Positions 8,959 through 17,587 of a stretch of DNA of 64,000 bases are shown here, in pieces. The notes under the pieces are model-generated. The model was not told the DNA's origin and did no database searches. It saw only the letters and a list, made by a program, of their open reading frames with translations. Made by a program: the position numbers and the translations under genes. This stretch comes from Streptomyces oceani (GTDB lineage: Bacteria > Actinomycetota > Actinomycetes > Streptomycetales > Streptomycetaceae): positions 31,447-95,446 of the forward strand of contig NZ_LJGU01000115.1 of assembly GCF_001751245.1 (NCBI RefSeq), in the 5' to 3' direction. How positions within the stretch are numbered: the stretch's first letter is position 1; each line of letters opens with the position of its first letter.

Positions 8959-9867
8959 ATGTTCTACGAGGTGCGCCGGCTCCGGCTGCTGCGCGAGGTC
9001 GCCACCCACAAGACCATCGCGGCAGCCGCCGAGGCGTGCCGCCTCACGCCCTCGGCCGTCTCCCAGCAGCTGTCCCTGCTGGAGCGGGAGGCCGGCGTCC
9101 CGTTGCTGGTACGCGACGGCCGTCGGCTGGCGCTCACCGAGGCGGCGCTGGTCCTGGTGGACCACACCGAGCGGGTGCTGGCGCAGCTCGAGCGGGCACG
9201 TGCCGAGGTGGCCGCGCTGAGCGCCAGCGTGCGCGGCACCGTGCGGCTCAGCGGCTTCCCCAGCGCGGCGGTCGCGCTGGCGGCCCCGGCGATCGCGACG
9301 TGCCGGGCCGCCCACCCCGACCTGCGGGTGCTGCTGGACCAGGCGGAACCGGCGGAGAGTCTCGGGGCGTTGCGTCGGCACGCCGTCGACGTGGCGCTGG
9401 TCTACGAGTACGACCTGCTGCCGCGCATCCACGATCACGGTGTGGAACTGGTGGAACTGCTCCGGGAACCGCTGTTGGCGGCGCTGCCGCCGACGGCCGA
9501 CGCGCCCGGGGACGGCGACCCGGTGGAGCTGGTGGACCTGCGCGCACAACCGTGGATCGCGCCGCACGGCGACCCAGCTCTGCGTACGGTGCTCGAACGC
9601 GCCTGCCAGAGCGCCGGTTTCGAGCCCCGGCTGGACTACACGAGCGACGACTACACCGTGCTCATGTCACTCGTGGAGGCCGGGCTCGGGGTGTCCCTGC
9701 TGCCGCGACTGGTGACCGAGCCGCTGTCCTCCGACGTGCGGCTGCGGGAGGTCGCCGGGCTGCGCCTGACCCGTACGATCTCGGTGGCCGTGCGGGCGGG
9801 CGGCTCCGGCGACCCGCGGGTCGCGGCGTTGACGGACGCGCTGGTCGATGCGGCCGGACGGATCTGA
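8959..9867 (+). CDS. LysR-family transcriptional regulator
   Basis: A 302-residue LysR regulator. The N-terminal winged helix-turn-helix is clear (YEVRRLRLLREVATHKTI with LTPSAVSQQLSLLE at about residues 32-45), followed by the linker helix and a periplasmic-binding-like effector domain ending in a hydrophobic LVEAGLGVSLLPRL strand-helix. It is divergent from the M24/enolase operon across about 70 bp, the classic arrangement for a LysR activator and its target. The effector is probably the substrate of those enzymes. Confidence 0.93.
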   Translation: MFYEVRRLRLLREVATHKTIAAAAEACRLTPSAVSQQLSLLEREAGVPLLVRDGRRLALTEAALVLVDHTERVLAQLERARAEVAALSASVRGTVRLSGFPSAAVALAAPAIATCRAAHPDLRVLLDQAEPAESLGALRRHAVDVALVYEYDLLPRIHDHGVELVELLREPLLAALPPTADAPGDGDPVELVDLRAQPWIAPHGDPALRTVLERACQSAGFEPRLDYTSDDYTVLMSLVEAGLGVSLLPRLVTEPLSSDVRLREVAGLRLTRTISVAVRAGGSGDPRVAALTDALVDAAGRI

Positions 9868-9930
9868 CAGCTCGGTGACGTCCGGTGGCGCAACGCCCGA
9901 ACGGGCCGGTGCGCGGCCTACGGTGGCGCC

Positions 9931-11406
9931 GTGTGTACGACCCAGGATGTCCGCGATCCCGCCGAGCCGCGCACCAGCCGAATCCGCGGGGTGTCCCGCC
10001 GCGACCTGTACGCCGCCGGAGCGGCGCTGCTGCTCTTCCTCACCGCGCTGTTCGTCGGGCGGGCCATCCGGGCGGAGGAGGACGTCCTGCACATCCGGTG
10101 GCCACCGCTCTACGCGTACTGGGATCCCCACGTGGGTCCCGGGACGGTGGCGGCGCCGCTGGTCGCGCTGCTGGTGGTGGCGTACGGACCGGTGCTGGCC
10201 CGTCGGCTGTCCTGGCGCGGGGTGCTGCTCGCCGGGTGGGTCGGCTCGCTGCTGTGGACCTGGTCGCTGGCGCTGATCGACGGCTGGCAGCGGGGCGTGG
10301 CGGAGCGGCTGACCACGAAGTACGAGTACCTCCAGTCCGTCCCGGACGTGCACGACATCGGGCACACCGTGCGCACGTTCACCGATCACATCCTGCTGAA
10401 CAGTCCCGACAACTGGCCGCCGCACGTCGCCGGGCACCCGCCGGGCGCGCTGCTCACCTTCGTCGGCCTGGACCGGATCGGGCTGGCGGGCGGCGGATGG
10501 GCGGCCGTCTGGTGCGTCACCCTGGCCTCCTCGGCCGCCGTGGCCGTACTGCTGACCGTACGGGCACTGGGCGACTCGGGGAGCGACGGTACCGCCGAGG
10601 ACGGCTCGGACGGAGCCAGGAAGGGCGGCTCCGCCGACGGCCTGGGCGGCGGCGAGCTCCTCGCCCGCCGGGCGGCGCCGTTCGTCGTACTGGCGCCGGC
10701 GGCCGTCTGGTTCGGGGTGTCCGCCGACGCCTACTTCATGGGCGTCGGCGCCTGGGGCGTGGCGCTGCTGGCGCTGGCCGCGACGCGTCGGGCACGCGCG
10801 CCCCGGGCCGCGGCGGTGGGCGCGGGCCTGCTGTTCGGGCTGGTGCTGTACCTCTCGTACGGCCTGGTGCTGCTGGGCCTGGTGTGTCTGGCGGTGCTGG
10901 CTGCCGCGCGTACGGCGCGCCCGGTGCCGTACGTGTTGCTGGGCATGCTGCCGTGGGTCATCGCGTTCACGGCGGCCGGGTTCTGGTGGTTCGACGGCTA
11001 CACCACCCTGGTCGAGCGCTACTACCAGGGCTCGGCCCGGTTCCGTCCGTACGGCTATTTCGTCTGGGCCAATCTGGCGGCCAACGTCGCCGTCGTCGGG
11101 CTGGCCACCGCGGCGGCCCTGCGACATGCCGGAGGGGCTCTGCCAGGAGCGGTGCGGGGGCTACGCCGAGCGCCCGCACGGGGCGAGGCGGCGCTGGTGC
11201 TGCTGGTCGCGGGAGCGGCGGCGGCCGTGCTCGCGGCGGATCTCTCGGGTATGAGCAAGGCCGAGACGGAACGGATCTGGTTGCCGTTCACCCTGTGGCT
11301 CCTCCCGGCCGCCGCCCTGCTGCCCACGCGTGGCCACCGCTGGTGGCTGGCGGTGCAGGCGGCGGTGCCGCTGACGCTGAACCACCTGTTGTTCACCGGC
11401 TGGTGA
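9931..11406 (+). CDS. Polytopic membrane protein, GT-C glycosyltransferase-like
   Basis: A 491-residue integral membrane protein with about ten hydrophobic helices. After the first helix comes a polar, aromatic extracytoplasmic loop (IRAEEDVLHIRWPPLYAYWDP) broken by helices, and a second loop containing DNWPPHVAGHPPG, reminiscent of the GT-C fold in which acidic residues in the first loop bind polyprenyl-phosphate sugars. A low-complexity Gly/Asp stretch near residues 215-245 is an insertion between helices. The start is GTG 9931. It precedes the molybdopterin oxidoreductase by 75 bp. The sugar and acceptor are unknown; a GT-C role is inferred. Confidence 0.7.
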   Translation: MCTTQDVRDPAEPRTSRIRGVSRRDLYAAGAALLLFLTALFVGRAIRAEEDVLHIRWPPLYAYWDPHVGPGTVAAPLVALLVVAYGPVLARRLSWRGVLLAGWVGSLLWTWSLALIDGWQRGVAERLTTKYEYLQSVPDVHDIGHTVRTFTDHILLNSPDNWPPHVAGHPPGALLTFVGLDRIGLAGGGWAAVWCVTLASSAAVAVLLTVRALGDSGSDGTAEDGSDGARKGGSADGLGGGELLARRAAPFVVLAPAAVWFGVSADAYFMGVGAWGVALLALAATRRARAPRAAAVGAGLLFGLVLYLSYGLVLLGLVCLAVLAAARTARPVPYVLLGMLPWVIAFTAAGFWWFDGYTTLVERYYQGSARFRPYGYFVWANLAANVAVVGLATAAALRHAGGALPGAVRGLRRAPARGEAALVLLVAGAAAAVLAADLSGMSKAETERIWLPFTLWLLPAAALLPTRGHRWWLAVQAAVPLTLNHLLFTGW

Positions 11407-11481
11407 CGGCTGGCTCCGAGTCACGACGTCCGTGTTTCGTAACCCTCAGAACTCTCGGAGACGCCACCGGAACACGGTGGG

Positions 11482-12687
11482 ATGGAAGGCATGGAACACC
11501 CGACCCCGCCCGGGTCTGACAGGTCACCTGGGTCCCACACCGCCGGCCCGCCCGCACCGAGGCCGCCGCTCGCGCACTTTCGCGGCCGCCTCCACGACCC
11601 CCGCACGGCGACCGTCCTGGGGCGCTGGCTGGGCCTGCTGGTGCTGCTCTGCTTCGGCACCGGGCTGTTCAGTCACCTGCTGCAGGAGCCGCCCGCCTTC
11701 CTCGCCGGGGACCTGCCCACCCGGCCCGTGTGGGGCTACCGACTGACCCAGGGGCTGCACGTCGCCAGTGGAACCGCGGCGATCCCGCTGCTGCTGGCGA
11801 AGCTGTGGACGGTGTATCCCAGGCTCTTCGTCCGTCCACCGGTCCGGGGCCTCCGGCACGCGCTGGAGCGGTTGTCGGTGGCGGTGCTGGTCGCCACCGC
11901 GCTGCTGGAGGTGTTCCTGGGGCTGCTCAACACCGTCCAGTGGTACCCCTGGCCGTACTCGTTCCGCTCGGTGCACTGGGCGCTGGCGTGGCTCCTGGTG
12001 GGCGCGCTGCTGCTGCATCTGGCGGTACAGGCACCGGCGATCACCGCGCACTGGCGGGCCCGCTCGCCGGGCACCCGGCGGCTGCCGGCCGATGACGAGC
12101 CGAACCGACGCTCGCTGCTACGGGGCGTGACCGCCGCCGTCGGAGCGGTGACGGCGGTGTCCGTCGGCCAGTCCCTCACCCCGCTGCGGGACCTCACGTT
12201 GCTCGCGCCCCGCCACCCCGGCCACGGCACCCAGGGTCTGCCCGTCAACCGCACCGCCGCCCAGGCCGCCATCCCACCGGCCGAGCTGCGTGACTGGCGG
12301 CTACGAGTGGCCGGCCCCCGTACGTACCAGCTGACCCGCGTCGAACTGGCCCGGCTGCCGCAGCACCGGGCGCGGTTGCCGATCGCCTGTGTCGAGGGCT
12401 GGAGCAAGGTGGCGGACTGGGAGGGCGTCCGGCTACGGGATCTGCTGGAGCGGTCCGGAGCGCCGCCGGGTGCCAGGATACGGATCGTGTCGCTGCAGCG
12501 ACGCGGCGGCTACGGCGTCTCCGAGCTGGGCGAGTCGTACGCGCGTGACCCGCTGACGCTGCTGGCGCTGAGGTTGAACGGCGAGGTGCTCAGCGCCGAC
12601 CACGGCTATCCGGCACGGCTCATCGCCCCCAATCGCCCCGGTGCGCTACAGACCAAGTGGGTCTCCCGGATCGAGGTGCTGTCGTGA
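11482..12687 (+). CDS. Membrane molybdopterin-dependent oxidoreductase (sulfite-oxidase fold)
   Basis: A 401-residue protein joining an N-terminal four-helix membrane domain (about residues 45-190, several His residues, cytochrome b561-like) to a C-terminal extracytoplasmic sulfite-oxidase-type molybdopterin domain. The conserved Moco-ligating cysteine lies in IACVEGWS, and DHGYPARLIAPNRPG plus TKWVSRIEV mark the family's end. Likely role: membrane-anchored reductase or dehydrogenase passing electrons through its own haem domain. The ATG at 11482 is the first in frame; 11491 is possible. Its stop overlaps the next start (GTGA, 12684-12687), so the two are translationally coupled. Confidence 0.9.
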   Translation: MEGMEHPTPPGSDRSPGSHTAGPPAPRPPLAHFRGRLHDPRTATVLGRWLGLLVLLCFGTGLFSHLLQEPPAFLAGDLPTRPVWGYRLTQGLHVASGTAAIPLLLAKLWTVYPRLFVRPPVRGLRHALERLSVAVLVATALLEVFLGLLNTVQWYPWPYSFRSVHWALAWLLVGALLLHLAVQAPAITAHWRARSPGTRRLPADDEPNRRSLLRGVTAAVGAVTAVSVGQSLTPLRDLTLLAPRHPGHGTQGLPVNRTAAQAAIPPAELRDWRLRVAGPRTYQLTRVELARLPQHRARLPIACVEGWSKVADWEGVRLRDLLERSGAPPGARIRIVSLQRRGGYGVSELGESYARDPLTLLALRLNGEVLSADHGYPARLIAPNRPGALQTKWVSRIEVLS

Positions 12688-13232
12688 CCACGGTGCGCTG
12701 GACGCTGGGCGCGGCCGGTGCAGTGCTGCTGATCGTGGGCTGCTGGCTGCTGCTGGACACCCGCTCGGGAACCGTGGGGCAGGTGCTGCTCTGGCTCGCG
12801 GGCGCGGTGGCGGTGCACGACGGGCTGCTGGTGCCGTCGGTGCTGTTGGTGGGCCTGGGGTTGCGGATGCCGCGCCGGCGCCTGCCGGGGTACGCCTTCG
12901 GGGTCCTGCGCGGTGGCCTGGTGGTGGCCGGCTCGCTGACCCTGCTGGCGCTCCCGCTGGTGATCCGGGAGGGGCAGGGGCGTAATCCCTCCGTGCTGCC
13001 ACTGGACTACGCCGACAACTGGGCGGCGTTGGTCGCCGGGACCGCGGTGGTCACCCTGGTACTGCTGCTGGGCGGCGGTGTACGCGCCCGCGTACGGGGA
13101 CGTACGAGCGGTCGGGCGCCGCGGGCGACCGGGGCCGAGGGTCCTGGCCGCCGGTCCGGCGACCGGGCGGCCCCACCGGTGGGACGGCGCTCGGCGGCAC
13201 GGCGAACACGCTCAGCACGCCCACGTCGTTGA
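12684..13232 (+). CDS. Membrane protein coupled to the molybdopterin oxidoreductase
   Basis: A 182-residue protein starting at GTG 12684, chosen for the 4-bp overlap with the preceding stop. It has about four hydrophobic segments (roughly residues 4-30, 34-58, 68-88 and 108-128) and a long Arg-rich, low-complexity cytoplasmic tail. No enzyme motif is seen. Coupling suggests it partners the oxidoreductase, for example as an additional membrane subunit. Confidence 0.75.
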   Translation: MTTVRWTLGAAGAVLLIVGCWLLLDTRSGTVGQVLLWLAGAVAVHDGLLVPSVLLVGLGLRMPRRRLPGYAFGVLRGGLVVAGSLTLLALPLVIREGQGRNPSVLPLDYADNWAALVAGTAVVTLVLLLGGGVRARVRGRTSGRAPRATGAEGPGRRSGDRAAPPVGRRSAARRTRSARPRR

Positions 13233-13270
13233 GCCGGGCTCCGGGGGCCGACCGGGCCCGCCCGTGCCGC

Positions 13271-13300
13271 TTCCGGTCAGTCCCGGTCAGTCCCGGTCAG
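13271..13300. repeat. Three tandem 10-bp repeats (TCCCGGTCAG)
   Basis: Nearly perfect triplication of a decamer (first copy begins TTCCGG) between convergent genes. The repeats run into the stop codon of the methyltransferase gene at 13297-13299, so repeat copy number decides how that gene ends. No hairpin is formed by the units themselves. Confidence 0.85.
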
Positions 13301-13980
13301 TCGCGGCGCAGGGCCAGGAAGTCCCGCTCTCCGGCCGTCCAGTGCTCGGTGACCCTCCAGCCGCCCGCCTCAGCGCGGCGCCGTAGCGCCGTGTCGCCGA
13401 CCCGTGCCCAGGGGAACGCCTGGCCGCGTACGCCCCGGCCGTTGTCCAGGCGTACCTCCACCCTCTCCTCGACGTCGGCGGGCGCCACCTCGGCGATCAA
13501 CGAGCCGCCGGGAGAGAGGAGTTCCGCGGCCCGATGCAGCAGTGCGGCGGGGTCACCGCCGATGCCGATGTTGCCGTCGAGCAGCAGGGCGCTCTCCCAC
13601 CGTCCTTCCCCCGGCAGCGGTTCGAAGACCGAACGGCACAACGCGTCGACGCCCCGGAGCCGGGTACGCGCCACGGCGAACGGAGAGGCGTCGACGCCCA
13701 GCGCCAGCGTGCCCGTCCGAGCCAGTGCGTCCACCATGCGTCCCGGCCCGCAACCGATGTCGAGCACCGACCCGGTGCAACGCTGCAGTACGGTGAGGTC
13801 CGCGAAATCCGCGTGCGCGCACCAGCGCTCCACGTCCAGCGGCAGCAGCCAGCCGTCCGTGCGGCGTAGGAAGAGCGGACCGCGGCCGGTGCGCAGCGCG
13901 TCGGCGTACAGATCGGTATGCCAGGGCGGCGGGACGGTCGCCGCGGGCGCTAGGGGCACAGAGGGGGACACGTCGGTCAT
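13297..13980 (-). CDS. Class I SAM-dependent methyltransferase
   Basis: A 227-residue methyltransferase. Motif I is VLDIGCGPGRM (about residues 70-80), followed by the acidic end of strand 2 (LGVDASPFAV) and ALLLDGNIGIGGD as the post-motif strand. The N-terminus has a Pro/Val-rich lead and an FLRRTDGWLLPLDVERW segment. ATG 13980 overlaps the preceding stop (ATGA 13977-13980), making it the last gene of a three-gene operon with DUF2064 and GT2 enzymes. The target may be a glycan or lipid made by those transferases. Confidence 0.9.
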   Translation of the reverse strand: MTDVSPSVPLAPAATVPPPWHTDLYADALRTGRGPLFLRRTDGWLLPLDVERWCAHADFADLTVLQRCTGSVLDIGCGPGRMVDALARTGTLALGVDASPFAVARTRLRGVDALCRSVFEPLPGEGRWESALLLDGNIGIGGDPAALLHRAAELLSPGGSLIAEVAPADVEERVEVRLDNGRGVRGQAFPWARVGDTALRRRAEAGGWRVTEHWTAGERDFLALRRD

Positions 13981-14852
13981 ACGTCCCTCCCCCGCCCGCT
14001 TCGCGGGTGTTCCGGCCGCTGGGCCGGTGACTCCGGGCCGCTCCGGCGCGTTTCCCGGGCCGGCGTCGCCAACTCCGCGTGCCGCGCGGCGAATCCGCCA
14101 CTGGCCTGCCGCGCGATCTCGGCGGCGTCCGGTGCGGTGTCCATGTCCCTCAGCCGAGGCAGGTCCCGTACGCGCAGCCCGGCGTCGACGAGCCGCCGCC
14201 GCTGGGCGGCTCCGGTGTGCGGGGTGGACATCGGCACGCCTCGCGCCAGTTCGGGGTCCGGCACGGCGAGGCCCAGCGCCCAGAACCCTCCGTCCACCGC
14301 TGGACCGAACCAGGCGTCGCAGTCGTCCCAGGCCCGCGGCCCGGTCACCGGGGCCAGCAGCTCCGCGGTGAGTTGCGGTGTGTCCATGCCCAACAGCAAC
14401 GCGGGGCCGTCGCACAGCGCGAAGGCCGCGGCGATCCGCTCGTCGAGCCCGCCGGTCGCCTGCGGCACGACCTCGAAGCCCGCGCCCGTCGGCAGCCACG
14501 GGCCGGTGCTCCCGGACAACACCAGCACCCGACGACGCGCCGGCACCCGCGCCACCACCTCGAGGGTGTCCTCGAGCGCGGCAGCCGCCAACTCCGCGGC
14601 CTCGGTGGGGGTGTACGGGGGGACGAGCCGGGTCTTGACCCGGCCCGGCACCGGTTCCTTGGCGATCACCAGCAGGATGGTCCCGCCAGCTCGGGGATCG
14701 TCTGCCGGACCCTCGTCTTCTCGCCTCTCGTCGTATCGGGAGTCACCGCCCGCGCCGTGCCGGCGGCCCGCCGGGACCACCGGACCCGCCGTGGTCGCCG
14801 CGGGCGCGGTGGTCGCCGCTTCCCCCGGGACTCCCCTTTCCGGGTACGTCAT
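13977..14852 (-). CDS. DUF2064/TIGR04282-type glycosyltransferase
   Basis: A 291-residue protein of the DUF2064 family, which has a GT-A-like nucleotide-sugar fold. Signature segments are LLVIAKEPVPGRVKTRL (N-terminal nucleotide site), LLLGMDTPQL (the DXD-like acidic motif), and GPAVDGGFWALGL. About 80 residues of Gly/Ala/Arg-rich sequence precede the conserved domain, longer than usual. The start ATG 14852 overlaps the GT2 stop by 4 bp, and its own stop overlaps the methyltransferase start by 4 bp. Confidence 0.9.
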   Translation of the reverse strand: MTYPERGVPGEAATTAPAATTAGPVVPAGRRHGAGGDSRYDERREDEGPADDPRAGGTILLVIAKEPVPGRVKTRLVPPYTPTEAAELAAAALEDTLEVVARVPARRRVLVLSGSTGPWLPTGAGFEVVPQATGGLDERIAAAFALCDGPALLLGMDTPQLTAELLAPVTGPRAWDDCDAWFGPAVDGGFWALGLAVPDPELARGVPMSTPHTGAAQRRRLVDAGLRVRDLPRLRDMDTAPDAAEIARQASGGFAARHAELATPARETRRSGPESPAQRPEHPRSGRGRDV

Positions 14853-15565
14853 CGCAGCACCGCCCGCATGTCGCGCACGGCGTGCCAGGTGCCCCGCCAG
14901 GTGCCGGTCACCTTGGAGCGGCCGGCCCGGGGCAGGTAGTCCACCTCGGTCTCCAGAATCCGCCATCCGGCGTCGGCTGCGCGTACCACCGTCTGCAGCG
15001 GGTAGCCGCTGCGCCGGTCGGTGAGCGCGAGGTCGAGCATCGGCTGGCGGCGGGTCACCCGCATCGGTCCGAGGTCGTGCAGCCGCACCCCGGTGCGTCG
15101 CCGCACCATGGTGGACAGCGCGCGGTTGCCCGCCCGCGCGTGCAACGGGAAGGCGCCACGGGCCACGGGCCGACGGCGGGCTAGCACCAGGTCCGCGGTG
15201 CCGTCCCGTACGGCAGCCGCCACGGAGGGCAGAGCCGTCGGATCGAGTGTGGCGTCGCAGTCGCAGAAGCCGATCAGCTCGGCGGTGGCGGCCCGTAGTC
15301 CGGCGTGGCAGGCCGACCCGAAGCCCCTGCGGGGCTCGTGCACGACGAGGGCTCCGTACGCCCGGGCGATCTCGTCGGAGCCGTCACTCGACCCGTTGTC
15401 CACGACGAGCGCCCGCCAGCCGTCCGGGATGCGGCTCAGCACCCACGGCAGGGCCTCGGCCTCGTTGAGACAGGGCAGCACGACCTCGCCGTACGGGGGT
15501 GGCGGATGCGAAGGCCGGCTGGACTGCGCGGACGTGAGTGGCGGTGGGGGCTGAATCGTTGTCAT
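14849..15565 (-). CDS. Family 2 glycosyltransferase
   Basis: A 238-residue GT2 enzyme of the polyprenyl-phosphate glycosyltransferase type, without membrane helices. It shows VVLPCLNEAEAL, VDNGSSDGSDEIA and the catalytic acidic motif in FCDCDATLDP, then HDLGPMRV and a C-terminal KVTGTWRGT segment. The N-terminus is Pro-rich. ATG 15565 is preferred over GTG 15574. It heads the operon that continues with DUF2064 and methyltransferase genes, and faces an OmpR-type two-component system. Confidence 0.9.
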   Translation of the reverse strand: MTTIQPPPPLTSAQSSRPSHPPPPYGEVVLPCLNEAEALPWVLSRIPDGWRALVVDNGSSDGSDEIARAYGALVVHEPRRGFGSACHAGLRAATAELIGFCDCDATLDPTALPSVAAAVRDGTADLVLARRRPVARGAFPLHARAGNRALSTMVRRRTGVRLHDLGPMRVTRRQPMLDLALTDRRSGYPLQTVVRAADAGWRILETEVDYLPRAGRSKVTGTWRGTWHAVRDMRAVLR

Positions 15566-15569
15566 CTCC

Positions 15570-15619
15570 CTCACCCTACGAAGTCATAACGGGCAAAAAC
15601 GGTCAGCTCACCTTACGAA
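15570..15619. promoter_or_regulatory. Direct repeats CTCACCYTACGAA in a divergent promoter region
   Basis: Two copies of a 13-bp element (CTCACCCTACGAA at 15570-15582, CTCACCTTACGAA at 15607-15619) lie 37 bp apart in the divergent region between the glycosyltransferase operon and the response regulator gene. Response regulators of the OmpR family bind direct repeats, so this may be the cognate site that links both transcription units. Binding is inferred. Confidence 0.45.
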
Positions 15620-15689
15620 ACACGGACATCGAACCCTCCGTCGCGATACACCTCCGTCACCGACACGGGTACCTGCAAAACTCGACCGC

Positions 15690-16400
15690 ATGCATGAGCC
15701 CTCCCCGCGCCGGATCCTCGTCGTGGACGACGACCCGACGGTGACCGAGGTGGTGGCCGGATACCTGCACCGCGCCGGGTTCGCCGTGGACCGTGCCGCC
15801 GACGGCCCCGCCGCACTGCGGTGCGCCAGCGCCACCCCGCCCGACCTCGTCGTCCTCGACCTGATGTTGCCGGGGCTGGACGGTCTTCGGGTCTGCCGTC
15901 GGCTACGCGAGGGCGGACCCGTCCCGGTGGTGATGCTGACCGCCCGTGGCGACGAGGAGGACCGTATCCTCGGCCTGGAGGTCGGCGCGGACGACTACGT
16001 GACCAAGCCGTTCAGTCCCCGCGAGCTGGTGCTGCGCGTCGAGTCGGTGCTGCGGCGCGCGGGCGACACCCGCTCCGCCGGCCCGCGGCTGTACGGCGGC
16101 GGGCTCACACTGGACCCGGCTGCCCGTACCGCCGCGGACGGCCGCGGCCCGCTCGCGCTGACGCTCCGCGAGTTCGATCTGCTGACACACTTCCTACGCC
16201 ATCCCGGGCAGGCGTTCAGCCGGCAGGAGCTGATGTCGCAGGTGTGGGGCTGGGACATCGGGGACCTGTCCACGGTGACCGTGCACGTGCGCCGGCTGCG
16301 GCACAAGGTCGAGACCGATCCGGCGTGTCCCCGGCTCATCACCACGGTGTGGGGGGTCGGCTACCGCTTCGACGGCAGCTCGGGGGACGCTGATGAGTGA
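15690..16400 (+). CDS. OmpR/PhoB-family response regulator
   Basis: A 236-residue response regulator. The receiver domain has the acidic cluster at residues 13-15, phospho-acceptor D57 (VVLDLMLPG), conserved T/K positions (MLTARG, VTKPFSPREL), and a C-terminal winged helix with TVTVHVRRLRHKVE and VWGVGYRF. It overlaps the downstream kinase gene by 8 bp (16393-16400). Divergent from the glycosyltransferase operon, which is a likely target. Confidence 0.95.
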   Translation: MHEPSPRRILVVDDDPTVTEVVAGYLHRAGFAVDRAADGPAALRCASATPPDLVVLDLMLPGLDGLRVCRRLREGGPVPVVMLTARGDEEDRILGLEVGADDYVTKPFSPRELVLRVESVLRRAGDTRSAGPRLYGGGLTLDPAARTAADGRGPLALTLREFDLLTHFLRHPGQAFSRQELMSQVWGWDIGDLSTVTVHVRRLRHKVETDPACPRLITTVWGVGYRFDGSSGDADE

Positions 16401-17532
16401 CCTGCTGCTGATCGCGCTCTACGCCTCGGTGGGGGCGGCGGCCGTCGGGCTGGCCGGCGGGCTGGCATTGCGGGTACTGCGCCGCCGCTCGGTGGCGGTG
16501 TCACTCTCCGTGCTCACGGCGGTGGTGGTGGGCGCCATGCTGGCCGGGACGCTGTCGGTGGCCTGGGCCATGTTCCTCTCCTCGCACGACCTCTACGTCG
16601 TCACCACAGTGTGCGCCGTCGCCGCCGCCGCCTCCATGCTGACGGCGCTGGTGCTGGGCCGCTGGGTGATAGCCGGGCACCGGTCGCTGGAACAGGCGGC
16701 GCGGACCCTGGGAGACGGCGGCGGCTTCGACCGTCCGACCGTGCCCATGCCCGCGGAACTGGCCTCATTGGCCCGTCAGTTGGAGGACACCAGCAGCAAG
16801 CTGACGGCCTCCAGGGAGCGGGAGCGGACACTGGAGGAGTCGCGTCGGGAGCTGGTCGCCTGGATCTCGCACGATCTGCGTTCGCCGCTGGCTGGGCTAC
16901 GCGCCATGGCAGAGGCCCTCGAGGACGGCATCGCGGACGATCCGCACCGCTACCACCGACAGATCCGCGGCGACGTCGAGCGGCTGTCGGCCATGGTCGG
17001 CGACCTCTTCGAACTCTCCCGCATCCAGGCCGGCTCCCTCTCCCTCAGCCCCACCCGGGTCTCCGCGTACGACCTGATCAGCGACGCGATCGCGGGAGCG
17101 GACCCGCTGGCCAGCGAACGCGGCGTACGTCTGGCGGACGAGGGGGTGGAACCCGTGCCCGTGGAGGTGGACGGCAAGGAGATGACCCGGGTGCTGGCGA
17201 ACCTGCTGATCAACGCCATCCACCGGACCCCGGCCGACGGCACGGTCGCGGTCTCCGCACAACGCCGGGCGGACGCCGTGGTGCTGTCGGTGACCGACGG
17301 CTGCGGCGGCATCCCCACCGCCGACCTGCCGCGGGTCTTCGACACCGGCTGGCGGGGCAGCGACGCCCGCACCCCGCCCGGCGGTGCCGGTCTGGGACTC
17401 GCCATCGTACGGGGCATCGTGGAGGCACACGCGGGCCGGGCGGCCGTACGGAACGTGCCCGGCGGCTGCCGTTTCGAGGTCACCCTGCCGGCGGCGCGGA
17501 TGCTCGGCGGACCCGGCTCGGCAGCGGTGTGA
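16393..17532 (+). CDS. Sensor histidine kinase, HisKA type
   Basis: A 379-residue membrane kinase with two or three N-terminal helices (to about residue 93), a short HAMP-like linker, the H-box with H160 in WISHDLRSPLAGL, and a HATPase domain with N-box NLLINAIHRTP, VTDGCGGI and GAGLGLAIV. It lacks a sizeable sensor domain outside the membrane. Overlap with the regulator gene shows they are co-translated. Confidence 0.95.
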   Translation: MSDLLLIALYASVGAAAVGLAGGLALRVLRRRSVAVSLSVLTAVVVGAMLAGTLSVAWAMFLSSHDLYVVTTVCAVAAAASMLTALVLGRWVIAGHRSLEQAARTLGDGGGFDRPTVPMPAELASLARQLEDTSSKLTASRERERTLEESRRELVAWISHDLRSPLAGLRAMAEALEDGIADDPHRYHRQIRGDVERLSAMVGDLFELSRIQAGSLSLSPTRVSAYDLISDAIAGADPLASERGVRLADEGVEPVPVEVDGKEMTRVLANLLINAIHRTPADGTVAVSAQRRADAVVLSVTDGCGGIPTADLPRVFDTGWRGSDARTPPGGAGLGLAIVRGIVEAHAGRAAVRNVPGGCRFEVTLPAARMLGGPGSAAV

Positions 17533-17552
17533 CCCGTTCCCACAGTCCCAGC

Positions 17553-17581
17553 TTGACCGCCAATTTGCGTCCTTCTAGCCT
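17553..17581 (+). promoter_or_regulatory. Housekeeping-type promoter predicting a leaderless mRNA
   Basis: TTGACC (17553-17558) and TAGCCT (17576-17581) are separated by 17 bp, a good sigma-70 (HrdB) spacing. The expected start point, about seven bases after the -10 box, coincides with the A of the sulfotransferase ATG at 17588, and there is no ribosome site before that ATG. This predicts a leaderless transcript for the whole sulfotransferase operon. Confidence 0.55.
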
Positions 17582-17587
17582 TCAACG

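Noticed and set aside
13271..13300. CRISPR-like repeats here and at 7531-7557 and 39796-39819
   Set aside because: Units are 8-10 bp, contiguous and without spacers; they are simple tandem repeats.
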